DNA of 64,000 nt from Methylomonas subterranea. GTDB lineage: Bacteria > Pseudomonadota > Gammaproteobacteria > Methylococcales > Methylomonadaceae. Below the pieces are notes generated by a model. That model searched no databases. It was not told where the DNA came from and worked only from the letters and a program-made list of their open reading frames with translations. Position numbers and translations under genes: made by a program. Below, in pieces: positions 55,175 to 63,722 of this stretch (its first letter is position 1; each line of letters starts with the position of its first letter). The stretch lies in the NCBI RefSeq assembly GCF_024505185.1, contig NZ_JANIBJ010000018.1, positions 1 to 64,000 of the forward strand, given 5' to 3'.

Positions 55175-56668
55175 TTGCCATATCCGATACCCACCAATGT
55201 CGCCGCCGTCGACTTGGGCTCCAACAGTTTCCACATGATTATTTGCAGTCTCAAGGACGGTAAACTGCAAACCATAGACCGATTGAAGGAAATGGTGCGG
55301 CTGGCGGCCGGCATGGACGAAAGCAAAATGTTGAATCAAGACATTCAGGAAAAAGCCCTGGCCTGCCTGGAACGTTTCGGACAACGCATCAGCAATTTTC
55401 CGCCCAACAGCGTACGCATCGTCGGCACCAATACCTTGCGGCAAGCCGTAAACGCCGGCCAATTCATCAAAAAAGCCGAACAGGCCCTGGGACATCCCAT
55501 CCATATCGTATCCGGCATCGAGGAAGCCCGCCTGATTTACCAGGGCGTCGCCCACAGCCTGGCCAGCAACGCCAACGAGCGATTTGTGATGGATATCGGC
55601 GGCAGCAGTACCGAATACATCATCGGCAAACAGGACAGTCCGCACACCAAGGAAAGTTTGAACATGGGCTGCGTAACGGTCAGCCAAAACTTTTTCAAAA
55701 ACGGCGCCCTGTCCAAAAAAGCCTTCAGAAAAGCCTGCCTGTTTGTCGAACAACAGTTGGAGCCGTTTCAGGACACCTTCAACAGCCGACGTTTCGACGA
55801 GGCGATAGGCGCTTCCGGTAGTCTGAAAGCCGTCAGCAACGTGCTGCAGAGCGCCGGCTTCAGCAACAACGGCATCACTTTGGACGGACTGGAGCTACTG
55901 GTCACGCACTTGCTCGGCCTGGAGCATGTCGATCAAATCAATTTCCCGCCGCTCAGCGTCGAACGACGGCCGGTTTTCATCGGCGCGGTGGCTATCGTTT
56001 ACGCCAGCTTCAAAACCCTGAACATTCAACAAATGACCGTATCCGACGGCGCCTTGCGGGAAGGCTTGATCTACGACCTGCTGGGGCGGATTTACGATCA
56101 CGACATTCGCTCCCAAACCAGCCGCACCACCGCCGAGCGTTATCACGCCGACCTGCGCCATGCCGATCAGCTCAAGGACACCATCCGTTACATGGCGGCA
56201 CAACTGGAACGACACCCCTGCTTCGACGACAATCCGGCCAGCCTGCAGTTTCTGGAATGGACGGCCGATTTACACGAGATCGGTTTCGAGATTGCCCACA
56301 GCCAATACCACAAGCACAGCGCCTACATCATCGAAAACGCCGATCTGGCCGGCTTTTCCAAACAGGATCAATTGATCATTTCCCGGCTGGTGCGCAGTCA
56401 CCGCAAAAAGCTCAGCCAATCCCGCTTTGACGATCTGCCGGCGCCCTGGCCCCGGCACGCCCCCATCCTGACGATCATTTTCCGTCTCGCCGCCCTGCTG
56501 CACAGAAACCGCCATACTCAGCGGCCGGATTTCCAAATCGATATCGAGGCTAACGACATAAAATTGAACTTTCCGGGACAATGGCTGGAACAGGCTCCGC
56601 TGACTCAGGCCGACTTGAAACAGGAGGCCCAATACCTGAAGGAAGCCCGGTTCAATCTATCTTTTTAA
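55175..56668 (+). CDS. ppx: exopolyphosphatase/pppGpp phosphohydrolase
   Basis: Releases phosphate from polyphosphate; relatives also hydrolyse pppGpp. It is 497 residues. Seen: the ASKHA fold with AAVDLGSNSFHMII and VMDIGGSSTEYIIG phosphate loops and an HD-like C-terminal domain with ERHPCFDD and HEIGFEIAHSQYHKHSAYI. The start appears to be TTG at 55175, eight bases after AGGA, since there is no ATG or GTG before the conserved domain. The gene is followed by a membrane-anchored protein of unknown function, three bases after the stop. Confidence 0.94.
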   Translation: MPYPIPTNVAAVDLGSNSFHMIICSLKDGKLQTIDRLKEMVRLAAGMDESKMLNQDIQEKALACLERFGQRISNFPPNSVRIVGTNTLRQAVNAGQFIKKAEQALGHPIHIVSGIEEARLIYQGVAHSLASNANERFVMDIGGSSTEYIIGKQDSPHTKESLNMGCVTVSQNFFKNGALSKKAFRKACLFVEQQLEPFQDTFNSRRFDEAIGASGSLKAVSNVLQSAGFSNNGITLDGLELLVTHLLGLEHVDQINFPPLSVERRPVFIGAVAIVYASFKTLNIQQMTVSDGALREGLIYDLLGRIYDHDIRSQTSRTTAERYHADLRHADQLKDTIRYMAAQLERHPCFDDNPASLQFLEWTADLHEIGFEIAHSQYHKHSAYIIENADLAGFSKQDQLIISRLVRSHRKKLSQSRFDDLPAPWPRHAPILTIIFRLAALLHRNRHTQRPDFQIDIEANDIKLNFPGQWLEQAPLTQADLKQEAQYLKEARFNLSF

Positions 56669-56671
56669 CCC

Positions 56672-57937
56672 ATGTCCAAATCCCTCGCCGTCCCAAGATC
56701 CGTCAAGCTGTTGCTTTACGCCTGCCTGATCGTCGCGCTGCTGTTCAATTTGCTGCTGCTGTTTACCTTGGACGACACCCCCCTGCTACCAATCCACCGG
56801 GGCTTCAATCGCGAGGACATCCAACGCGCCAAGCAAATCCTGCATTTATCGCCGGAGGAACGCGACCACATCAAAACCATCGTCCTGAACCAAAATGACA
56901 TCAATATCGCCGTCGGCTACCTGTTGAATCATTTTTTCGAAAACACGGTGCGTATCGACATCGGCAACGGCGTGATCGTTGCCCAGATCGCCGTGTTTGT
57001 GCCGCCGACCTTCTGGGGGCGTTATCTGGATTTCAGTTTCAAGCTGATAGAAACCGGTCAACAGTTCAGTATCAAGTCCCTGAAAATCGGCGAAATATCG
57101 ATACCCGACCCGGCTGCCAATTACCTGGTTCCGGCCATCGCGCGCATCACGCCGCTAAAAAATTATTGGCAGTTGGGCCAGCAATACATCAAGGACATCC
57201 GTTTTACCGCCGAAGGCATCCAAATCAGCTATCTGGGCGCCATCGTCGACGCCGCCAGGCAACTGGTGATCCAGAAACACCGCGAATACCCCAATCTGCA
57301 TGTATACCAACAACAAATCAACGACATCGTCAGCCGCCACGACCCAAGCTGGCGTTTATCCCTGATGGATTTGATGCAACCGCTGTTCCTGTCCGCCTAT
57401 CAGCGTTCGACCCAGGAAACCGCCATTCGGGAAAACCGCGCCGTCATCATCGCGGTCGGCAGCTATATCTTCAAATACGATTTGCGGCGCTACCTGCCGC
57501 TGGGCCTGGTTTACAGCAAGGAATATTCGGTATTCGCCTATAAACGCATCGATATTCCGCAGCACTTCATCGCCTCGGCCCTGCTGGCGGCGGTGGACGC
57601 CTCGATACTGGGCGAGCATTTGGGGGAGGACAAGGAACTGGCGGACGCCGACCGCGGCAGCGGCTTCAGTTTCATCGACCTAAGCGCCGACCGGGCGGGC
57701 AGCCGCTTCGGCCGACAGGCCACAGGCTCGCCCGCGCAGGCCCGCGAATTGCAGCGCAGGCTGGCGCAAACCAAGGATTACACCAGTATCATTCCCGATA
57801 TTAAAGGACTGCCGGAACACCTGGACGAACCGGCTTTCAGAGCCCGCTTCGACAACACCGACAGCGCACTCTATCGCGGCATGCTGGCGGAAATCGATGC
57901 CCGCATCGACGCACTGCCCCTGTACCGGCCGCATTGA
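56672..57937 (+). CDS. membrane-anchored protein of unknown function downstream of ppx
   Basis: A 421-residue protein that I do not recognise. Seen: one N-terminal helix (about residues 11-32, LLLYACLIVALLFNLLLLF) and no further membrane segment, then a mixed alpha/beta domain (about 60-330) with FENTVRIDIGNGVIVAQIAV and LPLGLVYSKEYSVFAYKRID, and a charged tail (about 330-421). No catalytic motif stands out. It follows ppx by three bases, so it is almost certainly co-translated with it, and may link polyphosphate turnover with the envelope. That role is inference. Confidence 0.7.
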   Translation: MSKSLAVPRSVKLLLYACLIVALLFNLLLLFTLDDTPLLPIHRGFNREDIQRAKQILHLSPEERDHIKTIVLNQNDINIAVGYLLNHFFENTVRIDIGNGVIVAQIAVFVPPTFWGRYLDFSFKLIETGQQFSIKSLKIGEISIPDPAANYLVPAIARITPLKNYWQLGQQYIKDIRFTAEGIQISYLGAIVDAARQLVIQKHREYPNLHVYQQQINDIVSRHDPSWRLSLMDLMQPLFLSAYQRSTQETAIRENRAVIIAVGSYIFKYDLRRYLPLGLVYSKEYSVFAYKRIDIPQHFIASALLAAVDASILGEHLGEDKELADADRGSGFSFIDLSADRAGSRFGRQATGSPAQARELQRRLAQTKDYTSIIPDIKGLPEHLDEPAFRARFDNTDSALYRGMLAEIDARIDALPLYRPH

Positions 57938-58015
57938 TTCGCCGGCCGCCGCCCAATATCTGTCTGACCGCCGCCTCGACGGCGGGGTATAAACAAACCA
58001 ACCACGAGGTATCTC

Positions 58016-59059
58016 ATGAGCAGCAGTATCGAAATCAGCGAATCGGTTCGGCATTACTACGGGCAAGTTCTGCAATCCAGCCAGGACCTGAAAACCAGTG
58101 CCTGTTGCAGCATCGATGCCATGCCCGACTACTTAAAAGCGCTGTTGGCCGACTTGCATCCGGAGGTTCTGGAGCGTTTTTACGGTTGCGGCTCGCCGCT
58201 GCCGCCGGCCCTGACAGGCAAAACCGTGCTGGATCTGGGTTGCGGCAGCGGCCGCGATTGCTATTTGCTGTCGAAACTGGTCGGCCCGTCGGGCCGGGTG
58301 ATCGGGGTGGACATGACTCCCGAGCAATTGGAAGTCGCCGTCCGCCACCAGGCATGGCATGCCGAGCGCTTCGGTTACGCCAACGTGGAATTTCTGCACG
58401 GTCACATTGAAAACCTGCATACGGTCGGGATTGCCGACAACAGCGTGGACGTGGTGGTGTCCAATTGCGTGATCAATCTGTCGCCGGACAAACCCGGCGT
58501 ATTGGCGGAAATTTTCCGGGTTTTGAAACCTGGCGGCGAATTGTATTTTTCCGACGTATTCGCCGACCGCCGCATTGCGGCGGAACTGCGCCGGGACCCG
58601 GTACTGCTGGGGGAATGCCTGGGCGGCGCGCTGTATTGGGAAGATTTTCGCCGCATTTTGCAAGACCTGGGCTGCCCCGACGCACGGACGGTCAAGCAAA
58701 ACCCCATCAGCATCGACGATCCGGAGCTGTTTGCCAAGATCGGCATGGTCAAGTTCAATTCGGTAACGGTGCGGGCCTTCAAAATGGCCCTGGAAGACCG
58801 TTGCGAAGACTTCGGCCAGGTAGCCGTTTACCTGGGCGGCATGGACAGGCATCCGCACGGCTTCGACCTGGACGATCATCATCATTTCGAAACCGGCCGG
58901 CCGCTCAGAGTCTGCGGCAATACCGCCGATATGTTGGCCTTGAGCCGTTATGGCGCATATTTCCAGGTCCTGGGCGACAAATCCCGCCACTTCGGCCTGT
59001 TCGATTGCGCCCCGGGTCCGCAAGGCAGCGCTACATCCACGGACGGCGCCTGTTGTTGA
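58016..59059 (+). CDS. arsM: ArsM-type arsenite S-adenosylmethionine methyltransferase
   Basis: A 347-residue SAM methyltransferase that methylates As(III). Seen: the SAM motif VLDLGCGSGRDCYLLSKLVG (about residues 73-92), VDMTPEQLEVA, and the family Cys positions: CC in TSACCSIDAMP, VVSNCVINLSPDK and LLGECLGGALYWEDF. A Cys pair ends the protein (GACC). Length fits. There is no arsR, arsB or arsC in the window, so arsenic regulation is not shown by context. It is separated from the ThDP-enzyme operon by 323 bases. Confidence 0.9.
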   Translation: MSSSIEISESVRHYYGQVLQSSQDLKTSACCSIDAMPDYLKALLADLHPEVLERFYGCGSPLPPALTGKTVLDLGCGSGRDCYLLSKLVGPSGRVIGVDMTPEQLEVAVRHQAWHAERFGYANVEFLHGHIENLHTVGIADNSVDVVVSNCVINLSPDKPGVLAEIFRVLKPGGELYFSDVFADRRIAAELRRDPVLLGECLGGALYWEDFRRILQDLGCPDARTVKQNPISIDDPELFAKIGMVKFNSVTVRAFKMALEDRCEDFGQVAVYLGGMDRHPHGFDLDDHHHFETGRPLRVCGNTADMLALSRYGAYFQVLGDKSRHFGLFDCAPGPQGSATSTDGACC

Positions 59060-59148
59060 AGCTTGGCGGACAATGTGGAAACTCGGCGGCGCCTGGTTCC
59101 ATTCGCCCGTTCTGCTTAAAAATCCCGCCACTATTCAGCGATTGCGAG

Positions 59149-59172
59149 GCGCGGGGTGGACAGGCCCCGCGC
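59149..59172. terminator. GC-rich hairpin after arsM
   Basis: GCGCGGGG and CCCCGCGC form an 8-bp stem with an 8-base loop, 89 bases after arsM. There is no T-run, so termination is uncertain. The rest of the gap 59060-59382 holds AT-rich sequence (59180-59260) with TTGCTT-16-TACTCT as a weak candidate promoter for the next operon, and nothing else recognised. Confidence 0.4.
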
Positions 59173-59382
59173 ATCCAGCGTGATTACCGAATTATTACAA
59201 AATCCCTACCATTTGCTTTTCAAGCGGCAATCTCTACTCTACACTTTCGGTTCCGGATTTAAACGGCATCGGACCCGCGCGGCCAATACCGAACCCGGAC
59301 GCTCCACCGCCCAGTGAGCGCCATTTCCCGACTCCGGTCGGCCAATAAGAACACCCTATCGTTAAGCATTAAAGGGGGGAAC

Positions 59383-61245
59383 ATGAATGCTCACATTTCT
59401 CTGATCCACAGCCAGACGGAATCGGCCGGGGAAAATCCGGCCCCCCCCATCGACGTAGCGGATTTATTGGTCGCCTACCTGGAACAACTGGAGATCGAAT
59501 ATGTGTTCGGTGTCCCCGGCGGTGCGATCGAACCGTTTTACAATGCCATCGCCCGCAGCACCCGCCGAGGCCGTATCCGGCACATTTTGGCCCGCCACGA
59601 AGCCGGGGCCGCCTTTATGGCCGACGGTTATGCCCGCGAAAGCGGCAAGATCGGCGTCTGCTGCGCCACTTCCGGGCCGGGCGCCACCAATCTGATCACC
59701 GGCGTGGCCTGTGCCTACGACAACAATATTCCGATGCTGGTCATCACCGGACAACCCGCCCTGCCGGCTTTCGGCAAAAACCCGCTGCAGGAATCCTCCT
59801 GCACCGGCATCAACACCTTGGGCATGTTTCGCCACTGTACCCGCTACAATTCCCTGGTATCCCATCCCAAGCAACTGGAAGCCAAACTGGTCGCGGCCTT
59901 GCAGCGGGCGGTGCGAGCCCCCAGGGGGCCTTCCCACCTCACCGTGCCGGTCGACGTATTCCGCGGCCCCAGCCCCAGGCCGGATCCATCCTACGATTTG
60001 CAAAACCTGTTGGCGCCCTCCTCCATGGTGGATAACGACGCCATCGAAACCTTGCGCGACATGCTGACCAAGGCCCAAAACGTGGTGCTGCTGATTGGCG
60101 GCCTGTGCGGTGAAGCCATAGGCTCCATCCTGCAGTTTGCCGCCCTGAAGGGCACGGCCATCGTCACCACTCCGGACGGCAAGGGCTTGGTCAACCCCCG
60201 CCACCCGCTGTTTCGCGGCGTATTCGGTTTCGGCGGCCATGAAACGGCCGAAACCATACTGCGGGATAGATCGACCGATCTGATACTGGCCATCGGCGCC
60301 AACATGGGCGAATGGAACAGCGGCGGCTGGAGCGAAAGCCTGCTGAACGAGCGCTTGGTGCATATCGACGAATACGAAGAGCATCTGGCCCGCACCCCCA
60401 TGGCCAAACTGCACGTGCGCGGACGCATCCAGTCCGTTTTCAGCCGGCTGGTGGAACTATTCCACAACCAACAAAAAGCCGACAACTTCGAATATGCCCG
60501 CCAGCGGGAATCCCGCGATCGCAATATCGCCCAGTGGGAACCGCACCGCATGCTGACGGAAGCGGCTAAATTCGACAGCGACGCGGTACCTATCAAGCCG
60601 CAACGGCTGATGAAGGAACTGGGCCTGATTTTCCCGCCCACCACCCGCTTCCTGGCCGATACCGGCAACAGCGTTTCCTGGTCCGTGCATTACCTGCATT
60701 CCAGCATAGACCGGCGCTTGGGCGAAAGGCGCCTGGGCGGCGGCGGACGCAAACCCTCGCCCGGCCAACGTAAAACCGATGGCGGCTGGTTCCGGGTGAC
60801 GATGAATTTCGCCGCCATGGGTTGGGCCATAGGCGGCGCGGTCGGCACGGCGGTGGCCAATCGCAAGCATCCGGTGGTCTGCATCACCGGCGACGGCAGC
60901 ATGTTGATGAACGGCCAGGAAATTTCGGTGGCGGTAGCCGAAAAAGTCAGCATCGTCTTTGTGGTGCTCAACGACCAATCCCTGGGCATGGTCAAACACG
61001 GCCAACGCATGGCGGGCGCGGAACAAATCGGCTGCGACCTGCCGCCCAACGACTTCGCCGCGCTGGCCCGCGCGCTGGGCGCCGCCGCATACAGCATACG
61101 CACGCCGGACGATCTGGCCAAACTCGACATCGCCGCCATCTGCGCCCGCCAAGGCCCCACGCTACTGGATGTTTACATCGATCCCGACGAAGAGCCTCCG
61201 ATGAATGTGAGGATGCGGGTTTTGGTCAACCAGGGCGACAGGTAA
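59383..61245 (+). CDS. acetolactate-synthase-like ThDP enzyme with internal insertion
   Basis: A 620-residue thiamine-diphosphate enzyme of the acetolactate synthase/pyruvate oxidase family, about 60 residues longer than usual. Seen: the N-terminal PYR domain with YVFGVPGGAIEPF, the activating Glu in ILARHEAGAAFMADGYARE and TSGPGATN, a central domain (about 220-350), and the PP domain with GDGSMLMNGQEI and the distal Asn in VVLNDQSLGM. A basic insertion, SSIDRRLGERRLGGGG with KPSPGQRKTDGG, lies just before NFAAMGWAIGG (about residues 445-475). No ilvN-like small subunit follows. The ATG at 59383 follows GGGGGG. It heads a tight operon with an SDR and two citrate-synthase-like genes, so it probably makes a specialised acyloin or decarboxylated ketoacid rather than acetolactate for valine synthesis. 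Confidence 0.88.
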   Translation: MNAHISLIHSQTESAGENPAPPIDVADLLVAYLEQLEIEYVFGVPGGAIEPFYNAIARSTRRGRIRHILARHEAGAAFMADGYARESGKIGVCCATSGPGATNLITGVACAYDNNIPMLVITGQPALPAFGKNPLQESSCTGINTLGMFRHCTRYNSLVSHPKQLEAKLVAALQRAVRAPRGPSHLTVPVDVFRGPSPRPDPSYDLQNLLAPSSMVDNDAIETLRDMLTKAQNVVLLIGGLCGEAIGSILQFAALKGTAIVTTPDGKGLVNPRHPLFRGVFGFGGHETAETILRDRSTDLILAIGANMGEWNSGGWSESLLNERLVHIDEYEEHLARTPMAKLHVRGRIQSVFSRLVELFHNQQKADNFEYARQRESRDRNIAQWEPHRMLTEAAKFDSDAVPIKPQRLMKELGLIFPPTTRFLADTGNSVSWSVHYLHSSIDRRLGERRLGGGGRKPSPGQRKTDGGWFRVTMNFAAMGWAIGGAVGTAVANRKHPVVCITGDGSMLMNGQEISVAVAEKVSIVFVVLNDQSLGMVKHGQRMAGAEQIGCDLPPNDFAALARALGAAAYSIRTPDDLAKLDIAAICARQGPTLLDVYIDPDEEPPMNVRMRVLVNQGDR

Positions 61246-61248
61246 GCC

Positions 61249-62007
61249 ATGAACAAACTCAACGGTAAAACCGCCCTGATTACCGGCGGCTCCAGCGGCA
61301 TAGGCCTGGCGACGGCCCGGCTGTTCAAGGCGGAGGGCGCCCGGCTGGCGATTACCGGCCGCGACCGGGAAAGGCTGGCCGCCGCCCGGGCTCAGCTGGG
61401 CGACGACACCCTGACCATCGTCAGCGAGGCCGGCTGCCTGAATGAAATCGAAGCCATGCTGGCCCAGGTCGACCAACATTTCGGCAAGCTGGACATCCTG
61501 TTTCTGAATGCCGGCATCGCCGAGCCGACTCCGCTGGAGCAGGCCACCGAAGCCCAATTCGACAGCATCATGCGCGTCAATTTCAAGGGCGTGTTCTTTA
61601 CCATCCAGAAAGCGCTGCCATTGCTCAAGCCCAAGGCCTCCATCATCGTCACCACCTCGATCACCAACCGCAGCGGCACGCCGAATTTCAGCGTTTATGC
61701 CGCCAGCAAGGCCGCCTTGCGTTCCCTGGTGCAGTCGCTGGCGTTGACCCTGATAGGCCGCGACATCCGGGTCAACGCCATCAACCCCGGCCCGATCGAT
61801 ACCGAGGGTTTCAACCGCCTGCCGCTGCCCAGCGAGGTGTTCCATGCCATCAAATCCGATATCGAGGATCGTTCGCCGATCAAACGTTTCGGCGCCCCGG
61901 ACGAAGTGGCCAAGGTTGCCCTGTTCCTGGCCTCGGAAGACTCGGCCTATGTGGTCGGCGAAGAAATCGTGGTTGACGGCGGCATGACTTTAGTCTGTTT
62001 ACCCTAG
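61249..62007 (+). CDS. short-chain dehydrogenase/reductase
   Basis: A 252-residue NAD(P)-dependent oxidoreductase. Seen: the nucleotide motif TGGSSGIGLATARLF, NAG in LFLNAGIAEPT, the catalytic Ser in IIVTTSITNRSG, and YxxxK in VYAASKAALRSLV. The family end EDSAYVVGEEIVVDGGM is present. It starts three bases after the ThDP gene, suggesting it reduces the product of that enzyme. Confidence 0.94.
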   Translation: MNKLNGKTALITGGSSGIGLATARLFKAEGARLAITGRDRERLAAARAQLGDDTLTIVSEAGCLNEIEAMLAQVDQHFGKLDILFLNAGIAEPTPLEQATEAQFDSIMRVNFKGVFFTIQKALPLLKPKASIIVTTSITNRSGTPNFSVYAASKAALRSLVQSLALTLIGRDIRVNAINPGPIDTEGFNRLPLPSEVFHAIKSDIEDRSPIKRFGAPDEVAKVALFLASEDSAYVVGEEIVVDGGMTLVCLP

Positions 62008-62015
62008 GAGAACGC

Positions 62016-62813
62016 ATGGCCGCTCAGCATAATCCGCATGCCGTCCGCAGTGCCATCTGGCGCGAGGAAGCCGAAGCCGACAACCCCTTCGCCGCCCGCG
62101 CCGCCTATTGCCGAGGTTACGATGTCTACGGCGAAATGCTGGGCCGGGCCAGTTGGGCGGACATGCTGTTCTTACTGTTTATGCCGGAAGCCCCCACGCC
62201 CGCCCAAGCCGGCTTATTGGAAAGCCTGGCGCTGGCGCTGGCCAACCCCGGCCCGCGCGACCCCGCCGTGCACGCGGCGATGAGCGGCGGCGTCTGCGGC
62301 TCCTCGGCGGCCTCGTCGCTGATGGCCGCCTTGGCGGTCGGTGCCGGACAACTGGCCGGCGCCCGCGAAGTGTTTAACGCCGTGTCGGGCTGGAGCCGCT
62401 GCGGAACCAATCTGCAGGCTTGGCGCGACTGGTTTGCCGGCCCCTTCGAACTGCCCGGCAGCGTCTGGCCGGAACCGGAACACGCGCCCGGTTTCGACCC
62501 TCGCGGCATCACTACCGCGACGCCGGTCAAACAAACGCTGACTTGTCTGGCCGCTTACGCCGCCGGCCCCTATTTACCCTGGCTGCAACAGCACCGATTG
62601 CAGATGGAGACGGCGGCCGGCCGGCCGCTGTCCTTGACCGGCGTGGCCGCCGCGGCACTGGCCGATCTGGGTTTCGGTCCCGAGCAAAGCGAGATGCTGT
62701 ATCTGTTGCTGCGGCTACCCGGTGCGGCGGCTCACGCCCTGGAACAGCGTGCCCTGGGTTATAAGAAATTTCCGTTCGGCGTGGTCGAACTGGAACACGG
62801 AAATGGAGAGTAA
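62016..62813 (+). CDS. citrate synthase/citryl-CoA-lyase-like protein A, catalytic residues apparently lost
   Basis: A 265-residue protein that aligns with the short citryl-CoA lyase branch of the citrate synthase family. Seen: CRGYDVYGEMLGRASWADML, PTPAQAGLLESLALALANPG and the late block LLLRLPGAAAHALEQRALGY. Where relatives have GDVHGGA, this one has VGAGQLAGAREV (His lost); the GFGHP-type His is not found; and NVDG is replaced by SLTG (Asp to Thr). It may therefore bind CoA or a polyketide-like acid without the standard chemistry. It lies eight bases after the SDR and five before the second copy. Confidence 0.78.
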   Translation: MAAQHNPHAVRSAIWREEAEADNPFAARAAYCRGYDVYGEMLGRASWADMLFLLFMPEAPTPAQAGLLESLALALANPGPRDPAVHAAMSGGVCGSSAASSLMAALAVGAGQLAGAREVFNAVSGWSRCGTNLQAWRDWFAGPFELPGSVWPEPEHAPGFDPRGITTATPVKQTLTCLAAYAAGPYLPWLQQHRLQMETAAGRPLSLTGVAAAALADLGFGPEQSEMLYLLLRLPGAAAHALEQRALGYKKFPFGVVELEHGNGE

Positions 62814-62818
62814 GACGC

Positions 62819-63649
62819 ATGCAAGAACCCGATTTGCCCGCCGCCCCTCTCGGCGTATTGAAAAGCCGCATGGGTACCTTTTACCCCGGCAGCCACGTCA
62901 TCTTTCGCGGTCAAGATTTGCATGAAGACTTGAAAGATTTGGACTGGCTAGCGCTTTATCTGTTCGGCATCACCGGCCGCCGCTTCGACGCCGCCCAATT
63001 AAAACTGCTGAATGCTATCTGGACTTATACCAGTTACGCCGATGCGCGGCTGTGGAACAACCGGGTCGCGGCTCTGGCCGGCAGCTCCCGCAGTTCCGGC
63101 GCGCTGGGTCTGGCCGCCGCCTTGGCCGTATCGGAAGCGGCCATTTACGGCGGCGGCATACTGATGCGCGCCATCGAATTTTTCATCCGCGCGCTGCATG
63201 AAACGGCCTGTGGAGCAGATCTAAGCGACTGCGTGCGGCGCGAGTTGGAGCTGCATCGCAGCATCGCCGGTTACGGCCGGCCCCTGGTCAACGGCGACGA
63301 GCGTATACAACCCTTGCTGAAGCTGGCCGCCGAGTTGGGTTTGGATCGGGGGCCGCATCTGGAATTGGCGCTGGCGGTGGAAATCAAGCTGTTGCACGGG
63401 CGTTGGCGCATGAAAATGAACTACGCGGCGCTGGTGGCGGCCCTGGGAGCCGATCTCGGGCTGGACGCGGCTGAATTTTACCTCTACATGTTCCCGGTTT
63501 TCCTGGCCGGCATGCCGCCCGGTTACATCGAAGCCGGCGAACGGCCGGAGGGCGGTTTATACGCCATACCCTGCGATCACATTGTATACAGCGGGCCGGC
63601 ACGGCGAAACTGGCCCACGGCAAACGCCGAACCCGGGGCTTCGACATAA
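62819..63649 (+). CDS. citrate synthase/citryl-CoA-lyase-like protein B, catalytic residues apparently lost
   Basis: A 276-residue second citrate-synthase-like protein. Seen: HVIFRGQDLHEDLKDLDWL at the N terminus, AIYGGGILMRAIEFF where relatives have AHGGANEAV (His to Tyr), GYGRPLVNGDERIQPLL where they have GFGHPLHKxxDPR (His to Arg), and KMNYAALVAALGADLGL where they have NVDG (Asp to Tyr). The family end FLAGMPPGYIEA is kept. A and B differ strongly and could form a heterodimer, as the two-subunit fold would suggest. Function unknown. Confidence 0.78.
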   Translation: MQEPDLPAAPLGVLKSRMGTFYPGSHVIFRGQDLHEDLKDLDWLALYLFGITGRRFDAAQLKLLNAIWTYTSYADARLWNNRVAALAGSSRSSGALGLAAALAVSEAAIYGGGILMRAIEFFIRALHETACGADLSDCVRRELELHRSIAGYGRPLVNGDERIQPLLKLAAELGLDRGPHLELALAVEIKLLHGRWRMKMNYAALVAALGADLGLDAAEFYLYMFPVFLAGMPPGYIEAGERPEGGLYAIPCDHIVYSGPARRNWPTANAEPGAST

Positions 63650-63722
63650 AATGCAGCCATTAGCCCACGGGCTTGGTATCATCCAGCCATCGTCCATCAT
63701 GAATTAACCCAGAGTTTTTAGC

